64,000 bases of DNA, taken from positions 620,001-684,000 of the forward strand of contig JANQQL010000025.1 of NCBI GenBank assembly GCA_028289345.1, in the 5' to 3' direction. The DNA is from Planctomycetota bacterium (GTDB taxonomy: Bacteria; Planctomycetota; B15-G4; SIAN01). The translations under genes were made by a program, and so were the position numbers. The notes under the pieces are model-generated. The model saw nothing but the letters and a program-made list of their open reading frames with translations. It was not told the DNA's origin and made no database searches. This document shows positions 51,620 through 60,938 of the stretch, in pieces. Each line of letters starts with the position of its first letter. Position 1 is the stretch's first letter.

Positions 51620-52885
51620 CTAGGTCGCCCGACGGGCCTTCCACCACTGCAGCGCGCGCTGTGCGAGCGAAACCAGTTTGGCTCCCAGCGGCCGGAGTTT
51701 CTCGGCGCCGGCCTTGACCCAGCTCGCCACGACGATGACGCCTCGCTTGATCTTGCCGCAGAGGGCCCGGTCGTACTGGGACAGCCGCGACCAGCGCGAA
51801 CAGTTTCCGCTGACCCGGTCCTTGACCTTGCGAGTGGCACTGGAAACCTTCGCCGGGAGATCCAGTTGTTCGCTGTACTGCGCGACGTGGGTGACCGCTT
51901 TGGTCACCGACTGGGACACCGACTGTGCCCCTTTGCGAACCACGGCCGCGGCCGACACGTTGGAGAGGCGCTCGACATCTGCTTTCAAGTGGATGGCACT
52001 CTGGTAGCGCAGTTCCGAGTCTTTCTCGAGGGACTTCAGAACGACCTTGTCCAGTCGCGGATCCAGCTTCGCCTTCAGTGAGGGAGCGGTGAATCGACCC
52101 AGAGGGAGTTCCTTCGTCAGCAGCTCGTAAAACACCACGCCCAAGGAATACAAGTCTGCCCGGTGGTCTACTTCCGACGGACGTTCAATCTGCTCCGGAG
52201 CCATGTAGTGGGGAGTGCCCATGACTTGGTTGGTCCGGGTCAGGGGGTGATCGGCGGGGTCTCCGGCCAGCTTGGCGAGCCCGAAGTCAGTGATTTTCAC
52301 CGTGCCTTCGTGGTTCAGCAGAATGTTGTCGGGTTTGATGTCGCGGTGCACGACGCCACGCTCGTGGGCGTAGTGTAGTCCGTCGCACACTTGCTTGACG
52401 AGTTCCAAAGCGAGAGCGCAGTCAACCGAGCCCGCGCGCATTAGCTCCCGCAAGGAAACCCCGTCGACGTACTCCATGGCGAAAAAGTACAGATCGTCCA
52501 CAGAGCCGAAATCGAAAACCGTGACAATGCCCGAGTGGTTCAGGTTGGCGAGCGCCCGCGCTTCCCGAAGGAAACGATCGGAGAACGACGGGTTCGCACT
52601 CAGGTCCGGCAGCAGCACCTTCAAAGCGACCAAACGCCCCAGTTTCCGGTGGCGAGCGCGATACACCGCACCCATGCCCCCTGCTCCAATCAACTCGAGG
52701 ATCTCGTATCCCGGGAGCAGCTCGCGCAGGTCCTCGACCGCCGGCGCCTGGCGAATTCCGGGAGGCGGCTCGACCGGCACCGTTTCGACGCCCAGGCGGA
52801 GCAGGCAGGAGGGGCACATGTCCTCGGCCGAGCTGAGCGGAAGAAACACGGTGCCGCAGTGTTCGCAGAAGTGGCGCTTTTCCAT
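51620..52885 (-). CDS. Ser/Thr protein kinase with N-terminal zinc ribbon
   Basis: The product is 421 residues from the ATG at 52885 (MEKRHFCEHCG); the track start adds 29 residues. A zinc ribbon uses Cys 7, 10, 24 and 27. The Hanks-type kinase domain spans about residues 60-325: GAGGMGAVYRARH loop, Lys89, catalytic HRDIKPDN (180-187), DFG (200-202) and MAPEQ. All catalytic residues are present. The C-terminal 95 residues are helical and basic, without a clear membrane helix, so the kinase seems cytoplasmic. It lies 83 bp downstream of an ECF sigma gene on the same strand, a pairing known in Planctomycetota where the kinase may control the sigma factor. Confidence 0.92.
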   Translation of the reverse strand: MEKRHFCEHCGTVFLPLSSAEDMCPSCLLRLGVETVPVEPPPGIRQAPAVEDLRELLPGYEILELIGAGGMGAVYRARHRKLGRLVALKVLLPDLSANPSFSDRFLREARALANLNHSGIVTVFDFGSVDDLYFFAMEYVDGVSLRELMRAGSVDCALALELVKQVCDGLHYAHERGVVHRDIKPDNILLNHEGTVKITDFGLAKLAGDPADHPLTRTNQVMGTPHYMAPEQIERPSEVDHRADLYSLGVVFYELLTKELPLGRFTAPSLKAKLDPRLDKVVLKSLEKDSELRYQSAIHLKADVERLSNVSAAAVVRKGAQSVSQSVTKAVTHVAQYSEQLDLPAKVSSATRKVKDRVSGNCSRWSRLSQYDRALCGKIKRGVIVVASWVKAGAEKLRPLGAKLVSLAQRALQWWKARRAT

Positions 52886-52968
52886 CGGGTTCAACCTCCG
52901 CCCCCCTTCACCGGAAGCGTTTCCGAAGGTTACCGCTCTTCTCGAAGTTTTTCCTCGGCCCGCTTCGA

Positions 52969-53712
52969 TCAACCGAGGAGCGACTCCAGCAGGTGACGCA
53001 GCTCGTCTTCAATTTCTTCCGGAGAAGACACGGTGGCCGCCACTTCCTCTCGCAGGCAGCGAGCGAATCGCTGGCGCAGGCGGTGGAGGGCGACCTTGGC
53101 GGCACCGGGAGTCATGGACAGACTCGCCGCGAGCTCGGCCAGGGATTCGTCCGACGGGTTCAGCATTCGCGATTTGAGAGCAGTAAATCGCCTCGACTCT
53201 TCCTCGGAGATTCCGTCGGCAAGTCGCTCGAGGGCCTTGCCAAGAACGGAACGTGCCCAGACCTTCTCGTAGGCCTTCTCGGGGGTTGCTTCATGAAATG
53301 GCTCGTGTTCGTAGCGTTTCTCGGCGTCCGGAAGCTCTAACGGAACGGTCGTTTGATTCCCGCCACGCTTCTTGGCGAACGTCTTCTCCCGTTCGTTCAA
53401 GAAGTAGTTCTTCACCGCAGTCAGGAGGAAGCTGCGAAATCGTCCACCTTGAGGGGACAGGCTCTTCAAGTCCTGGCGTTCGAGCAGTCGAGCAAAGAAC
53501 CCCTGGGTCAAGTCTCGGGCTTCTTCTCCGTCGCAACCCCGTCGGCGCAGATAGGAGTACAACGGTTGCCAATAGCTGCGAGCCAGCCATTCGAGAGCAT
53601 CGCGAGCATCCTTCGGGTCGGCATTGCCCGCCGCCAACACGATGCTCCACTGAGTGGTCCGGAAGTCGGAGCTGCCGCTCCCGGTTTTTTGGCGTGATTC
53701 GAATTCGTTCAA
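52969..53712 (-). CDS. ECF-like sigma factor paired with a Ser/Thr kinase
   Basis: A 247-residue sigma-70-family factor. Region 2 is LARSYWQPLYSYLRRRGCDGEEARDLTQGFFARLLE, with QGGRFRSFLLTAVKNYFLNE as region 2.4-like. Region 4 reads LAASLSMTPGAAKVALHRLRQRFARCL. The DLTQGFF form (in place of DLVQEVF) is typical of the large planctomycete ECF group found beside Hanks-type kinases. There is no anti-sigma gene nearby. The C-terminal VSSPEEIEDELRHLLESLL extension of about 25 residues is a common trait of that group. It is the upstream partner of the kinase gene. Confidence 0.88.
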   Translation of the reverse strand: MNEFESRQKTGSGSSDFRTTQWSIVLAAGNADPKDARDALEWLARSYWQPLYSYLRRRGCDGEEARDLTQGFFARLLERQDLKSLSPQGGRFRSFLLTAVKNYFLNEREKTFAKKRGGNQTTVPLELPDAEKRYEHEPFHEATPEKAYEKVWARSVLGKALERLADGISEEESRRFTALKSRMLNPSDESLAELAASLSMTPGAAKVALHRLRQRFARCLREEVAATVSSPEEIEDELRHLLESLLG

Positions 53713-53882
53713 GGAGTCGCCCTGGCCCGGATCGCACAGGAAGGCCGACTGCGAATGGCCCGAGTTCCTTCTCGCTTTGTCATTCCTCGATTCTCCATCC
53801 TCACCGTACCTTTCGATCCGCGTTTGGTGAAGACCACCGCAAGTCCCTGCGAGAGCCGCTTTGACTCATTCTCGCGAGTGTT

Positions 53883-55169
53883 TCACCGAGACTTGCGCAG
53901 CAATGGCGCGAGAAATGCGCCATGAACCACCATCGCCAAGGTCGCGGCGGCGAGGGACGTCCAGGCGGCACCCACGGAGCCGAACCCGCGGGAGAGGGGC
54001 ACGATGGCAAGGAGCAAAGCCACTCCGGCAACGAGGGATGCCCGGAGAGCTTCCCGTTGGCGTCCGAGCACGTAGAGGGCGTTCTGGAAATGACAGCGAA
54101 GGACGTAGAGAGGCACCAGAAACCCGAGGATGCGAAGGATCGTCAAGCAACGCTCGGTTTGGTACTCGGGGCCGTACACCAATCCCATCAGCCATTGGCC
54201 TCCGGGGAGTAAGGCGGCGGCGAAGAGCAGGGCCGGCCAAAACGACACGTGGAAGGAACGCCAAAGGAGCGGACGAAGCTTCTCCACCGGTTGATCCGCG
54301 GCGCGGCTCATGGTCGGAAAGAGATTCAGCAGGTAGACGTCGGTGGCTGCGAGCAGCACCGCCACGATGCGCATCGGCACACTGAAGAACGCCGCGTCCT
54401 CCGAAGCGACAACCGCCGCCAGCACAATCGGAGGCACGAAGATCAGCACGATCGACATCAGGTGAGAGAGAACGACCGGCGTGCCCGTGCGAAGGAGCGT
54501 TCGATCGACATGGAAGGGGATCACGCCCAGCCGTGGGCGCGAACGCTTCCGCCATACCCACACGGAAAGCACCGCGGCTCCAGACGCTCCGGCGACTTCC
54601 GCCCAGGAAACGGCGCCGATGTCTTCGGGGCCGTGAACGAAAGCCACCGTGAGCAGGAGGAATACGGAGTAGCGAAGCGTCTGGGGAACGGCTCTCCACA
54701 ACATCCTGCCCTGGCTTTGGAACAGCCAATTCAAGGTGAAAGGAATGGAGAACAGGACGAGTCCGATGCTCAAGAGAAGACGACGAGGGGTCGTGCCAAG
54801 CGGGAGGATCCAGACGATGAGCACCAACAAGAGATAGCAGGCCAGGGCGAGGGTCAGCTGAGTCGACACGGCACGGGAGAGCGTGGTTGGAATGACCGAG
54901 GGATCCCTGGCACACTCGCGCTGAGCGATCACCGAGACCCCGGCTTCCACGAGAAGGGTCAGGATCATGAGGACCGCGAAGCAAGCCTCGACCGTTCCCG
55001 TGGGCGAGGGGCCCAAAATGCGCGCCAGCCGGACCCACGCGACAAACGTCACGGCCCGGGTCAGGGCTTCGCCCACGGCAAGGATCGCAAGGTTCCTGGC
55101 CAACGACGGCAGGCCCGTGGAGACCGAGAACGTTTCCGGCGGCGGTTTCGCGGACGAAGGCGAAGTCAT
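53883..55169 (-). CDS. Wzx-like oligosaccharide flippase (MOP superfamily)
   Basis: A 428-residue protein with about twelve hydrophobic segments. The N-terminus NLAILAVGEALTRAVTFVAWVRLARILGP is the usual start of polysaccharide-transporter flippases. The C-terminal half has LVYGPEYQTERCLTILRILGFLVPLYVLRCHFQNALYVLGR, which matches the Polysacc_synt_C region. It would flip lipid-linked glycan units across the inner membrane. It may serve the glycosyltransferases of this window, though it stands alone here and no Wzy-type polymerase is present. The alternative long ORF 53866-55212 on the same strand is a frame shadow. Confidence 0.87.
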   Translation of the reverse strand: MTSPSSAKPPPETFSVSTGLPSLARNLAILAVGEALTRAVTFVAWVRLARILGPSPTGTVEACFAVLMILTLLVEAGVSVIAQRECARDPSVIPTTLSRAVSTQLTLALACYLLLVLIVWILPLGTTPRRLLLSIGLVLFSIPFTLNWLFQSQGRMLWRAVPQTLRYSVFLLLTVAFVHGPEDIGAVSWAEVAGASGAAVLSVWVWRKRSRPRLGVIPFHVDRTLLRTGTPVVLSHLMSIVLIFVPPIVLAAVVASEDAAFFSVPMRIVAVLLAATDVYLLNLFPTMSRAADQPVEKLRPLLWRSFHVSFWPALLFAAALLPGGQWLMGLVYGPEYQTERCLTILRILGFLVPLYVLRCHFQNALYVLGRQREALRASLVAGVALLLAIVPLSRGFGSVGAAWTSLAAATLAMVVHGAFLAPLLRKSR

Positions 55170-55363
55170 CTCCGGGCTTGCGAGAGCCGTGCGACAGACA
55201 ATTCAACGACACGCGGGACGTTCCCCGTCACCATTGACACGGCGCTCTCCTTTCCCTTGCAGACCACGTCGTGGCTCACTTCTCGGGCCACTCCGGTCAT
55301 CGGCACTTCACGCGACTCGGAGCAAGGAGACAATCAGGCTGTTTTCGGAGGGGCTTGCTCCTG

Positions 55364-56653
55364 TCACTCCAGATCGAGCACTCGCCCCTGCTTCACCGCG
55401 ATCTCCACGTCGAACAAGAGGTTTGGGTCATCGAGAGGATCGCCGCCCAGGACGAGGACGCTGCCCTCGAAGCCATCGGCAATCCGGCCGATTTTGCGTT
55501 CCGGAAAGATTGCCTGCGGGGTGATCTCGGAAAGAATCTGCAGGAGCGTGACCGGATCGAACACCTCATCGTCGATCCAGGTCTGGATCTCAGCACGCAG
55601 GGTTCGGTTGAACAGATCGGAGCCGGCCAGCACGATTCCTCCGAGCGTGACGTACTCATCCAGGAAGCGGGCCATGAACTCTCGCTGGTTGGCGGCTTCC
55701 GGACTTTCTGGGTTCGGGTGGGAGGTGATGGTCAGTGTCGGTGTGATGCCAATTCCCTGGTCGATCGCGCTTTCGAGGACTTCTTCGGGGACCTTGAAGC
55801 GTTCCCATGTCGCGGGATCGCCATTCCAAGTGGGCATGTGCGCGAAACCGTCGACTCCGGCCTCGACCCCTACCTCGAAGTCTCGTGCGGTGTCGATGTG
55901 GGCGAACACGCGCAGCCCTCGAGCGTGCGCCTCGCGGGTGATGTGGATCGCGAGCTCTGGCGATAGGCCGGAGTCTCCTGCTTTCTCGTTCGCGGAGTTC
56001 TCAGCGTAGTTGCCAACGTCCACCAGGAAGATCTTGACCACGTCCGGCTTGCCCGCGAAGTACGCGGGCAGCTTCTTGTCGGCGTCTTCGAGGCTGTCCA
56101 AGAACAGGTAGCTGTTGTTCTCGTCCAGGCGGCTGCGCTTGATCTCTTCCATTCGCCCCGGCCACGTCGCCGCGTTTCCAAGGCCCATGGTGAATGGCTC
56201 ATAGGCCAGGAATGGATGGCCCAAGGTGCTGGTGAGTCCCTGGTGGGAGTAGGTGACATCCGGAGTTTCTGGGCTGGCGAAGTAGTCGCGAAAGAACTCC
56301 AGGTCCTTGGTCTTGCTCGTCAGATTCTGGACGTAGAACGTTCCCTCGCCCAAGTACTGATCGGACAGCGCGGGAATCTGCCAGCGACGGTCCAGATTGT
56401 GCGTGTGGGCATCTCCATAGGGCGGAACCAGGAAGCGACCCGTCACCTCGAGGGTGGTGTCGATGGCCGACGGTTTCTCGTCGGTGAAGCGCCCGTCCAC
56501 GATGTACAGATCGCGTTGTTCGAAGGATTCTCCGTCGAACACACTTCCACCAATCAAGGCGACGGACGGAGTCTCTGCCCACGCCACGCAGAACAAAACC
56601 AGCGGGAGCGCCAAGAGAGTCCATCGAGTCTGACGGGAAGCAAGCGGGGGCAT
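55364..56653 (-). CDS. Secreted metal-dependent amidohydrolase
   Basis: The product is 429 residues from the ATG at 56653; the track start adds 15. A signal peptide is present (RWTLLALPLVLFCVAWAE). The amidohydrolase barrel shows the metal ligands GDAHTHN (HxH), a candidate bridging Lys in VVKIFLVD, FAHIDT, GFAHMP and the late Asp in LAGSDLF. DVEIAVKQGRVLDLE is the typical end of the small beta domain. It resembles imidazolonepropionase/prolidase-like secreted members, but the substrate is unknown. The neighbouring sulfatase-family gene is divergent, with a 400-bp region between. Confidence 0.85.
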   Translation of the reverse strand: MPPLASRQTRWTLLALPLVLFCVAWAETPSVALIGGSVFDGESFEQRDLYIVDGRFTDEKPSAIDTTLEVTGRFLVPPYGDAHTHNLDRRWQIPALSDQYLGEGTFYVQNLTSKTKDLEFFRDYFASPETPDVTYSHQGLTSTLGHPFLAYEPFTMGLGNAATWPGRMEEIKRSRLDENNSYLFLDSLEDADKKLPAYFAGKPDVVKIFLVDVGNYAENSANEKAGDSGLSPELAIHITREAHARGLRVFAHIDTARDFEVGVEAGVDGFAHMPTWNGDPATWERFKVPEEVLESAIDQGIGITPTLTITSHPNPESPEAANQREFMARFLDEYVTLGGIVLAGSDLFNRTLRAEIQTWIDDEVFDPVTLLQILSEITPQAIFPERKIGRIADGFEGSVLVLGGDPLDDPNLLFDVEIAVKQGRVLDLE

Positions 56654-57052
56654 CGTTCGAGATCCTCGGGGGGGAAGGCGGTGGGAGTCTGGCTGCAACG
56701 CCTCGAGTTTCGGTTACGAGGTGGATCCAGATTCGGTTCATCGCCGAGAACTGTTCCCATCTGGGATGAGTGGAGAGAATTCGCGGTCGAGAAGATCTCT
56801 GTTCCCGAAGAGCGCAGGCAGCAGTGCCGGCGGCTTCGAGTCGGCCCGCGGATTCTCATCCGCGGGAGCTATCCTCTGCTCCGCGAACGGCACGAGCATT
56901 CCTGGATCCTGGCAACTTGGCTGCGCCAGCCCAACGGACTCTTCGCGCCCGAACTTTCCTGGAAACGACCGCCCTGGTGCGACGGCGAGTGGCTGCCCCC
57001 CAAGGCAGCCTTGCACCTGCGCCGAGGTGGGAGAAAGACGAGGGCTGACGCC
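56654..57052. other. Divergent region before the sulfatase-family gene
   Basis: These 399 bp lie between the amidohydrolase and the plus-strand sulfatase-family gene. The frame of the latter stays open through it, but the translation (EERRQQCRRLRVGPRIL) does not look like a signal peptide or a domain. The first plausible start is a GTG at 57053. No palindrome or terminator stands out. Confidence 0.35.
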
Positions 57053-58924
57053 GTGAGTGCCGACGAACCCGCTTCCCGACCGTCTTTCTCCTGGTCCCGC
57101 GCGGCCGGGCAAGCTCTGGTCGCGGGAGTGCTTCTCGGGATGGTGTGGGCGAAGGTCGAGTTCGCCACCGAGAAGCCGGGGTACCACGCCAAGCGACTGG
57201 AAAGCATCGCCACCTATGTTTGCGTGATGGGATGGGGCACCGTAGGCCTTTGGGCGGTACTCGGGCTGATTCCCGTCGTGCGACGTCGCGCACAGTGGAT
57301 CGCCCCTGCACTGGCTGCCGGGACAGTGGTGACGGGAGTCATCTTCTTCCGAATCCACGCCGCGGGATTGGTGTTCGTTCCGTGGACGGACGACAAGCAT
57401 CTCGAGGCGTTTCGTGTGGGAGGGTGGTGCGGGCTGACTGTCACGGTGTTCGGCTTCTTGCTCTGCCGTGGTCTTGGAGCAACGCCGCTCGGCGTTGTTT
57501 GGTCTCGCGCGACGGGTCATTCCATGGTCGTCGGGGTTGCCCTGCTGGTCGGATTGGGGGCGTCAGTTGTGACCGCCCGGACGGTTGCCGATCCGTATCG
57601 GGTCTCTCTTCCCGGTCCGCGGGAGAGCGAGTTGCCATGCAACGTGGTGATGCTGACGATCGACACATTGCGTGCGGATCATCTCAAGCAATACGGGTAT
57701 CACCGCCCGGTGGCGGAACGCCTGGAGCGTTTCGGGTTCACGACCTTCGAGCGGTGCTCTTCCACCGCGAACTGGACGCGACCCACGACTGCTTCGATCT
57801 TGACCGGCTTGTACCCGTCCTCCCATGGGGCGTTCGAGATGAACAGCCGCCTGTCGTCCCGGGCGGAGACGATTCTCGAAGTCACGGCTTCTCAGGGAGC
57901 TGCAACGGGGTACTTCACCGCCAACATCAATGCCAGTGACGTGTTCGGTTACGCTCAGGGTGTCGAAACGAAGTTGGCCGATCCGACCCGACCCGATCAG
58001 CCTTGGGGAGGCACGACTTTCGGGCAGCTGGTCGCCGCCCACAGCAATCTCCAGGACGGGATGGTGCTCAACCGCTACGTCCTCGGCTTTCTGGAAGGAG
58101 CACTTGCTGACCGGTTCCACCTGTACGTTCAGTACAACGATCCCCACGAACCCTACCGACCTCCTCAGAGTTACGTGGAAACCTACGACCCGAACTATCC
58201 GGGACGGATCGTCGACAAGCCCCGCCGTTGGTTCCGGGTCACGGATCGGGAGCAAGAGCACTCCGAAGCACGATACGATGGCGAGATCGACCGCAGCGTG
58301 GACGCGATCGTGCAGGTGCTCGAACTCTTGGAGCAGCACGGTGTGCTGGACGACACTCTGGTGATCCTCACCGCCGATCACGGCGAAGAGTTTCGCGATC
58401 ATGGCAACTGGACCCACGCCAAGACTTCGTACCAAGAGATGTTGCACATCCCTCTCTTGATTCGTCCGCCGCGAGCTCCCGGAGTGAGTCGAGTTTCCGA
58501 GATCGTCAGTCAGGTGGATTTGTATCCAACGGTTCTCGACTACCTTGACTTGCCCATTCCGGAGCAACTTCCCGGACGCTCATTGCGTCCCGGCATCGAA
58601 GGGACCACGATTGCATCTGCAGAGCGACCGGTGTTGTCCGAAAGCCACCACTCGCAAACCTGGAGCTACCAAAGAAGCGGTTTCAAGCTGTTGGTGGCCG
58701 AGGGCGGGGAGATTCGGGAGCTGTATCAGTTGGCGGAAGATCCCCGGGAATCAAACAATCTGGCGACGAAAGCGGAGTTCGCGTCGCTCGTCGAGGAGCT
58801 GTATCGGGAGGGGCTCGAGATGCGCGAGAGATTCGCGGCCCAAGCTCTCGACACGTCTGCCCAAGAACTGGACTCCGAGGTCACCGAAGAGTTGCGGGCC
58901 TTGGGTTACATGGACTCCCACTGA
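57053..58924 (+). CDS. Membrane-anchored AlkP/sulfatase-superfamily enzyme
   Basis: The product is about 623 residues from a GTG at 57053 (VSADEPASRPSF); the start is a best guess. Residues 20-175 hold roughly four to five membrane helices (QALVAGVLLGMVWAKVEF, GTVGLWAVLGLIPVV). The catalytic domain follows: NVVMLTIDTLRADHLKQYGY (metal ligands), NWTRPTTASILTGLYPSSHG (nucleophile region), YNDPHEPYRPP and ILTADHGEEFRDHGNWTHA (later ligands). The CxPxR formylglycine motif reads TxPTT, so it cannot be a classical sulfatase; a Thr nucleophile, phosphotransferase-like, is possible. It acts outside the cytoplasm. The next gene starts 250 bp later. Confidence 0.84.
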   Translation: MSADEPASRPSFSWSRAAGQALVAGVLLGMVWAKVEFATEKPGYHAKRLESIATYVCVMGWGTVGLWAVLGLIPVVRRRAQWIAPALAAGTVVTGVIFFRIHAAGLVFVPWTDDKHLEAFRVGGWCGLTVTVFGFLLCRGLGATPLGVVWSRATGHSMVVGVALLVGLGASVVTARTVADPYRVSLPGPRESELPCNVVMLTIDTLRADHLKQYGYHRPVAERLERFGFTTFERCSSTANWTRPTTASILTGLYPSSHGAFEMNSRLSSRAETILEVTASQGAATGYFTANINASDVFGYAQGVETKLADPTRPDQPWGGTTFGQLVAAHSNLQDGMVLNRYVLGFLEGALADRFHLYVQYNDPHEPYRPPQSYVETYDPNYPGRIVDKPRRWFRVTDREQEHSEARYDGEIDRSVDAIVQVLELLEQHGVLDDTLVILTADHGEEFRDHGNWTHAKTSYQEMLHIPLLIRPPRAPGVSRVSEIVSQVDLYPTVLDYLDLPIPEQLPGRSLRPGIEGTTIASAERPVLSESHHSQTWSYQRSGFKLLVAEGGEIRELYQLAEDPRESNNLATKAEFASLVEELYREGLEMRERFAAQALDTSAQELDSEVTEELRALGYMDSH

Positions 58925-59177
58925 CGCAGGAATGACGCCCTTGGGATCCGGACCAACCCCGGAGAAGAGCCACCGAGGATTCCTGAAAAATCGTTGAGAC
59001 GTTGGCTGCCCAAGCCACGAAAGTGCGGGTCGTTCGCCGCGTGGTCTTCTCCGGAACTCGCGCCATCCACGAGCGCGGAAATCCCTGACGGCAGCGGAGA
59101 ACACCTTCCAACCCCCCGCCGCGGCGACGACTCCTCCGCAAGGACCCGAAGCCCGACCGAATCGAGAAAGAGGAACC

Positions 59178-60938
59178 ATGTCCGTTGTTTCCAAGCACAG
59201 TGAGGCGGAATCGGGGGCGAGGGGAGAGGGGACGCCTCGACTTTGGCCTGGGATTGCGGCCGTGGTGGTCATGGTGGTCGGTCGCTTCTTGATTCCGGCC
59301 GTGGTTCCGGGGAGCGCCCTCCTCGGGGTGCTGAGCGTGTTGATCGGCACCGTGGCGATGCTGGTGTGGTGGACCGGATTCAGTCGCATCCCCCAGGGAG
59401 AACGTTGGGGCGTGCTCGCGGTCCTGATCCTCGGAGCGGTGGTGGCTTCCCGTTTCCTGCATGAGTCCATCGCGACTTCCATGCAAGGGTTGATGTACGC
59501 CATCTACTTGATTCCTGTGCTGTGCGTTGGGCTGGTGGCGTGGACGACTCTTCGTCGAAGTCTGTCCCGGTCGGGGCGTTGGGCGTTGTTGGTCGGTTTC
59601 ACCGTCCTGGGCTGTGGCGCATGGACCTTGCTGCGGACCGAGGGCATGACGGGAGACGGGCGCCAGGACTTTGCCTGGCGCTGGTCGCCCACCTACGAGC
59701 AGCAGCTCCTCGCGCAAGCGAACCCGAGCGTCGGGTCGCCTCTCGCGAACGACGAACCATTCAACGTGGTTTGGTCCGGGTTTCGTGGGAATCACCGGGA
59801 CGGAGTGGTCCGCGGCACCCAGCTGTCCAAGCACTGGAGCTCTGCTCCTCCGACGGAAGAGTGGCGGCGCAAGATTGGTCCCGCCTGCTCTTCATTTGCC
59901 GTCAGTGACCAGTTCCTTTTCACTCAAGAACAGCGCGGCGACCACGAGGCGGTGTCGTGCTACGGCCGAAAAAGTGGGGAACTTGTCTGGCGCCATCAAG
60001 ACGAAGTTCGGTTCTGGGATTCCCATGCGGGAGCCGGACCACGAGGAACGCCGACTTTGCACGGCACCCTTCTGCTGGCCTTCGGTGGGACCGGTTTGTT
60101 GAGCGCGTTGGATGGGCCCACCGGCAAGCTCCTTTGGTCCAGGAATGTGGCCAAGGACTCTGCGGTCGAAGTGCCCGAGTGGGCCTTTTCGAGCTCACCG
60201 CTCGTGATCAAAGACAAAGTCTTCGTGGCTGCCGCAGGCACCCTGGTTGCCTACCGGCTTGAGGACGGAGAACTCCTCTGGCAACGAGCTTGCGGGGAGG
60301 ATGGCTACAGCTCGCCTCATCTCCACAATCGTGCGGGGATGACTGAAGTCCTGCTTGCGAGCAAGCGCGGCTTGACTTCTGTTCTTCCCGACGATGGCTC
60401 CGTGATTTGGCAGTTCCCACAGGAAGAAGGGGCTCGCATCTGCCAACCGGCCTTGCTTCCAGAGGGTGACATTCTGCTCAGTGACGGCGAAGCAGCTGGT
60501 CTGCGTCGGTTCTCGGTCTCACGCTCCGGGCAGAGCTGGGAGTTTGAGGAGCGCTGGAAGTCCATTCGCCTGAAGCCTTACCTGAGCGACTTCGTCGTTC
60601 ATCAAGGGGCCGCCTATGGCTTCGATGGAAGTCTTCTGGCGTGCATCTCGTTGCAAGACGGGAGTCGACAGTGGAAAGGCGGACGCTACGGGCATGGACA
60701 GCTCTTGCTACTTGCGGACCAAGATCTCCTGCTCCTGATTTCTGAACAAGGAGAAGTGGCGCTAGTTTCCGCAACTACGGGGTCCTTTCAGGAGCTGGGC
60801 CGGTTCCAAGCGTTGCAGGGCAAGACGTGGAACCATCCGGTGCTTGTGCAAAACATGCTCTTCGTCCGCAATGGTCAGGAGATGGCCACCTTCCGGCTGC
60901 CAACCGAGAGCTCTCCTTCGACACCGAACGGATCGTGA
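59178..60938 (+). CDS. Membrane protein with PQQ-type beta-propeller domain
   Basis: A 586-residue protein. Residues 25-160 contain about five or six membrane helices (GIAAVVVMVVGRFLIPAVV, WGVLAVLILGAVVASRFL, LMYAIYLIPVLCVGLVAW). From about residue 190 on is a seven- or eight-bladed PQQ-like propeller with typical blades (GELVWRHQDEVRFW, GLLSALDGPTGKLLWSRNV, LVAYRLEDGELLWQRA, SVLPDDGSVIWQFP). VWSGFRGNHRDGVV at the start of the propeller is the usual entry motif in planctomycete PQQ proteins. There are no clear dehydrogenase residues, so it is more likely a binding or sensing module. AGAGGAACC precedes the ATG. The next gene follows with no gap. Confidence 0.8.
   Translation: MSVVSKHSEAESGARGEGTPRLWPGIAAVVVMVVGRFLIPAVVPGSALLGVLSVLIGTVAMLVWWTGFSRIPQGERWGVLAVLILGAVVASRFLHESIATSMQGLMYAIYLIPVLCVGLVAWTTLRRSLSRSGRWALLVGFTVLGCGAWTLLRTEGMTGDGRQDFAWRWSPTYEQQLLAQANPSVGSPLANDEPFNVVWSGFRGNHRDGVVRGTQLSKHWSSAPPTEEWRRKIGPACSSFAVSDQFLFTQEQRGDHEAVSCYGRKSGELVWRHQDEVRFWDSHAGAGPRGTPTLHGTLLLAFGGTGLLSALDGPTGKLLWSRNVAKDSAVEVPEWAFSSSPLVIKDKVFVAAAGTLVAYRLEDGELLWQRACGEDGYSSPHLHNRAGMTEVLLASKRGLTSVLPDDGSVIWQFPQEEGARICQPALLPEGDILLSDGEAAGLRRFSVSRSGQSWEFEERWKSIRLKPYLSDFVVHQGAAYGFDGSLLACISLQDGSRQWKGGRYGHGQLLLLADQDLLLLISEQGEVALVSATTGSFQELGRFQALQGKTWNHPVLVQNMLFVRNGQEMATFRLPTESSPSTPNGS

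Noticed and set aside
53866-55212. A 448-residue minus-strand ORF overlapping the flippase
   Set aside because: Same strand, other frame. It lacks membrane helices, whereas the 428-residue frame has the full flippase pattern.
54249-56009. A 586-residue plus-strand ORF
   Set aside because: Antisense to the flippase and the amidohydrolase, with low-complexity Arg/Glu/His-rich translation.
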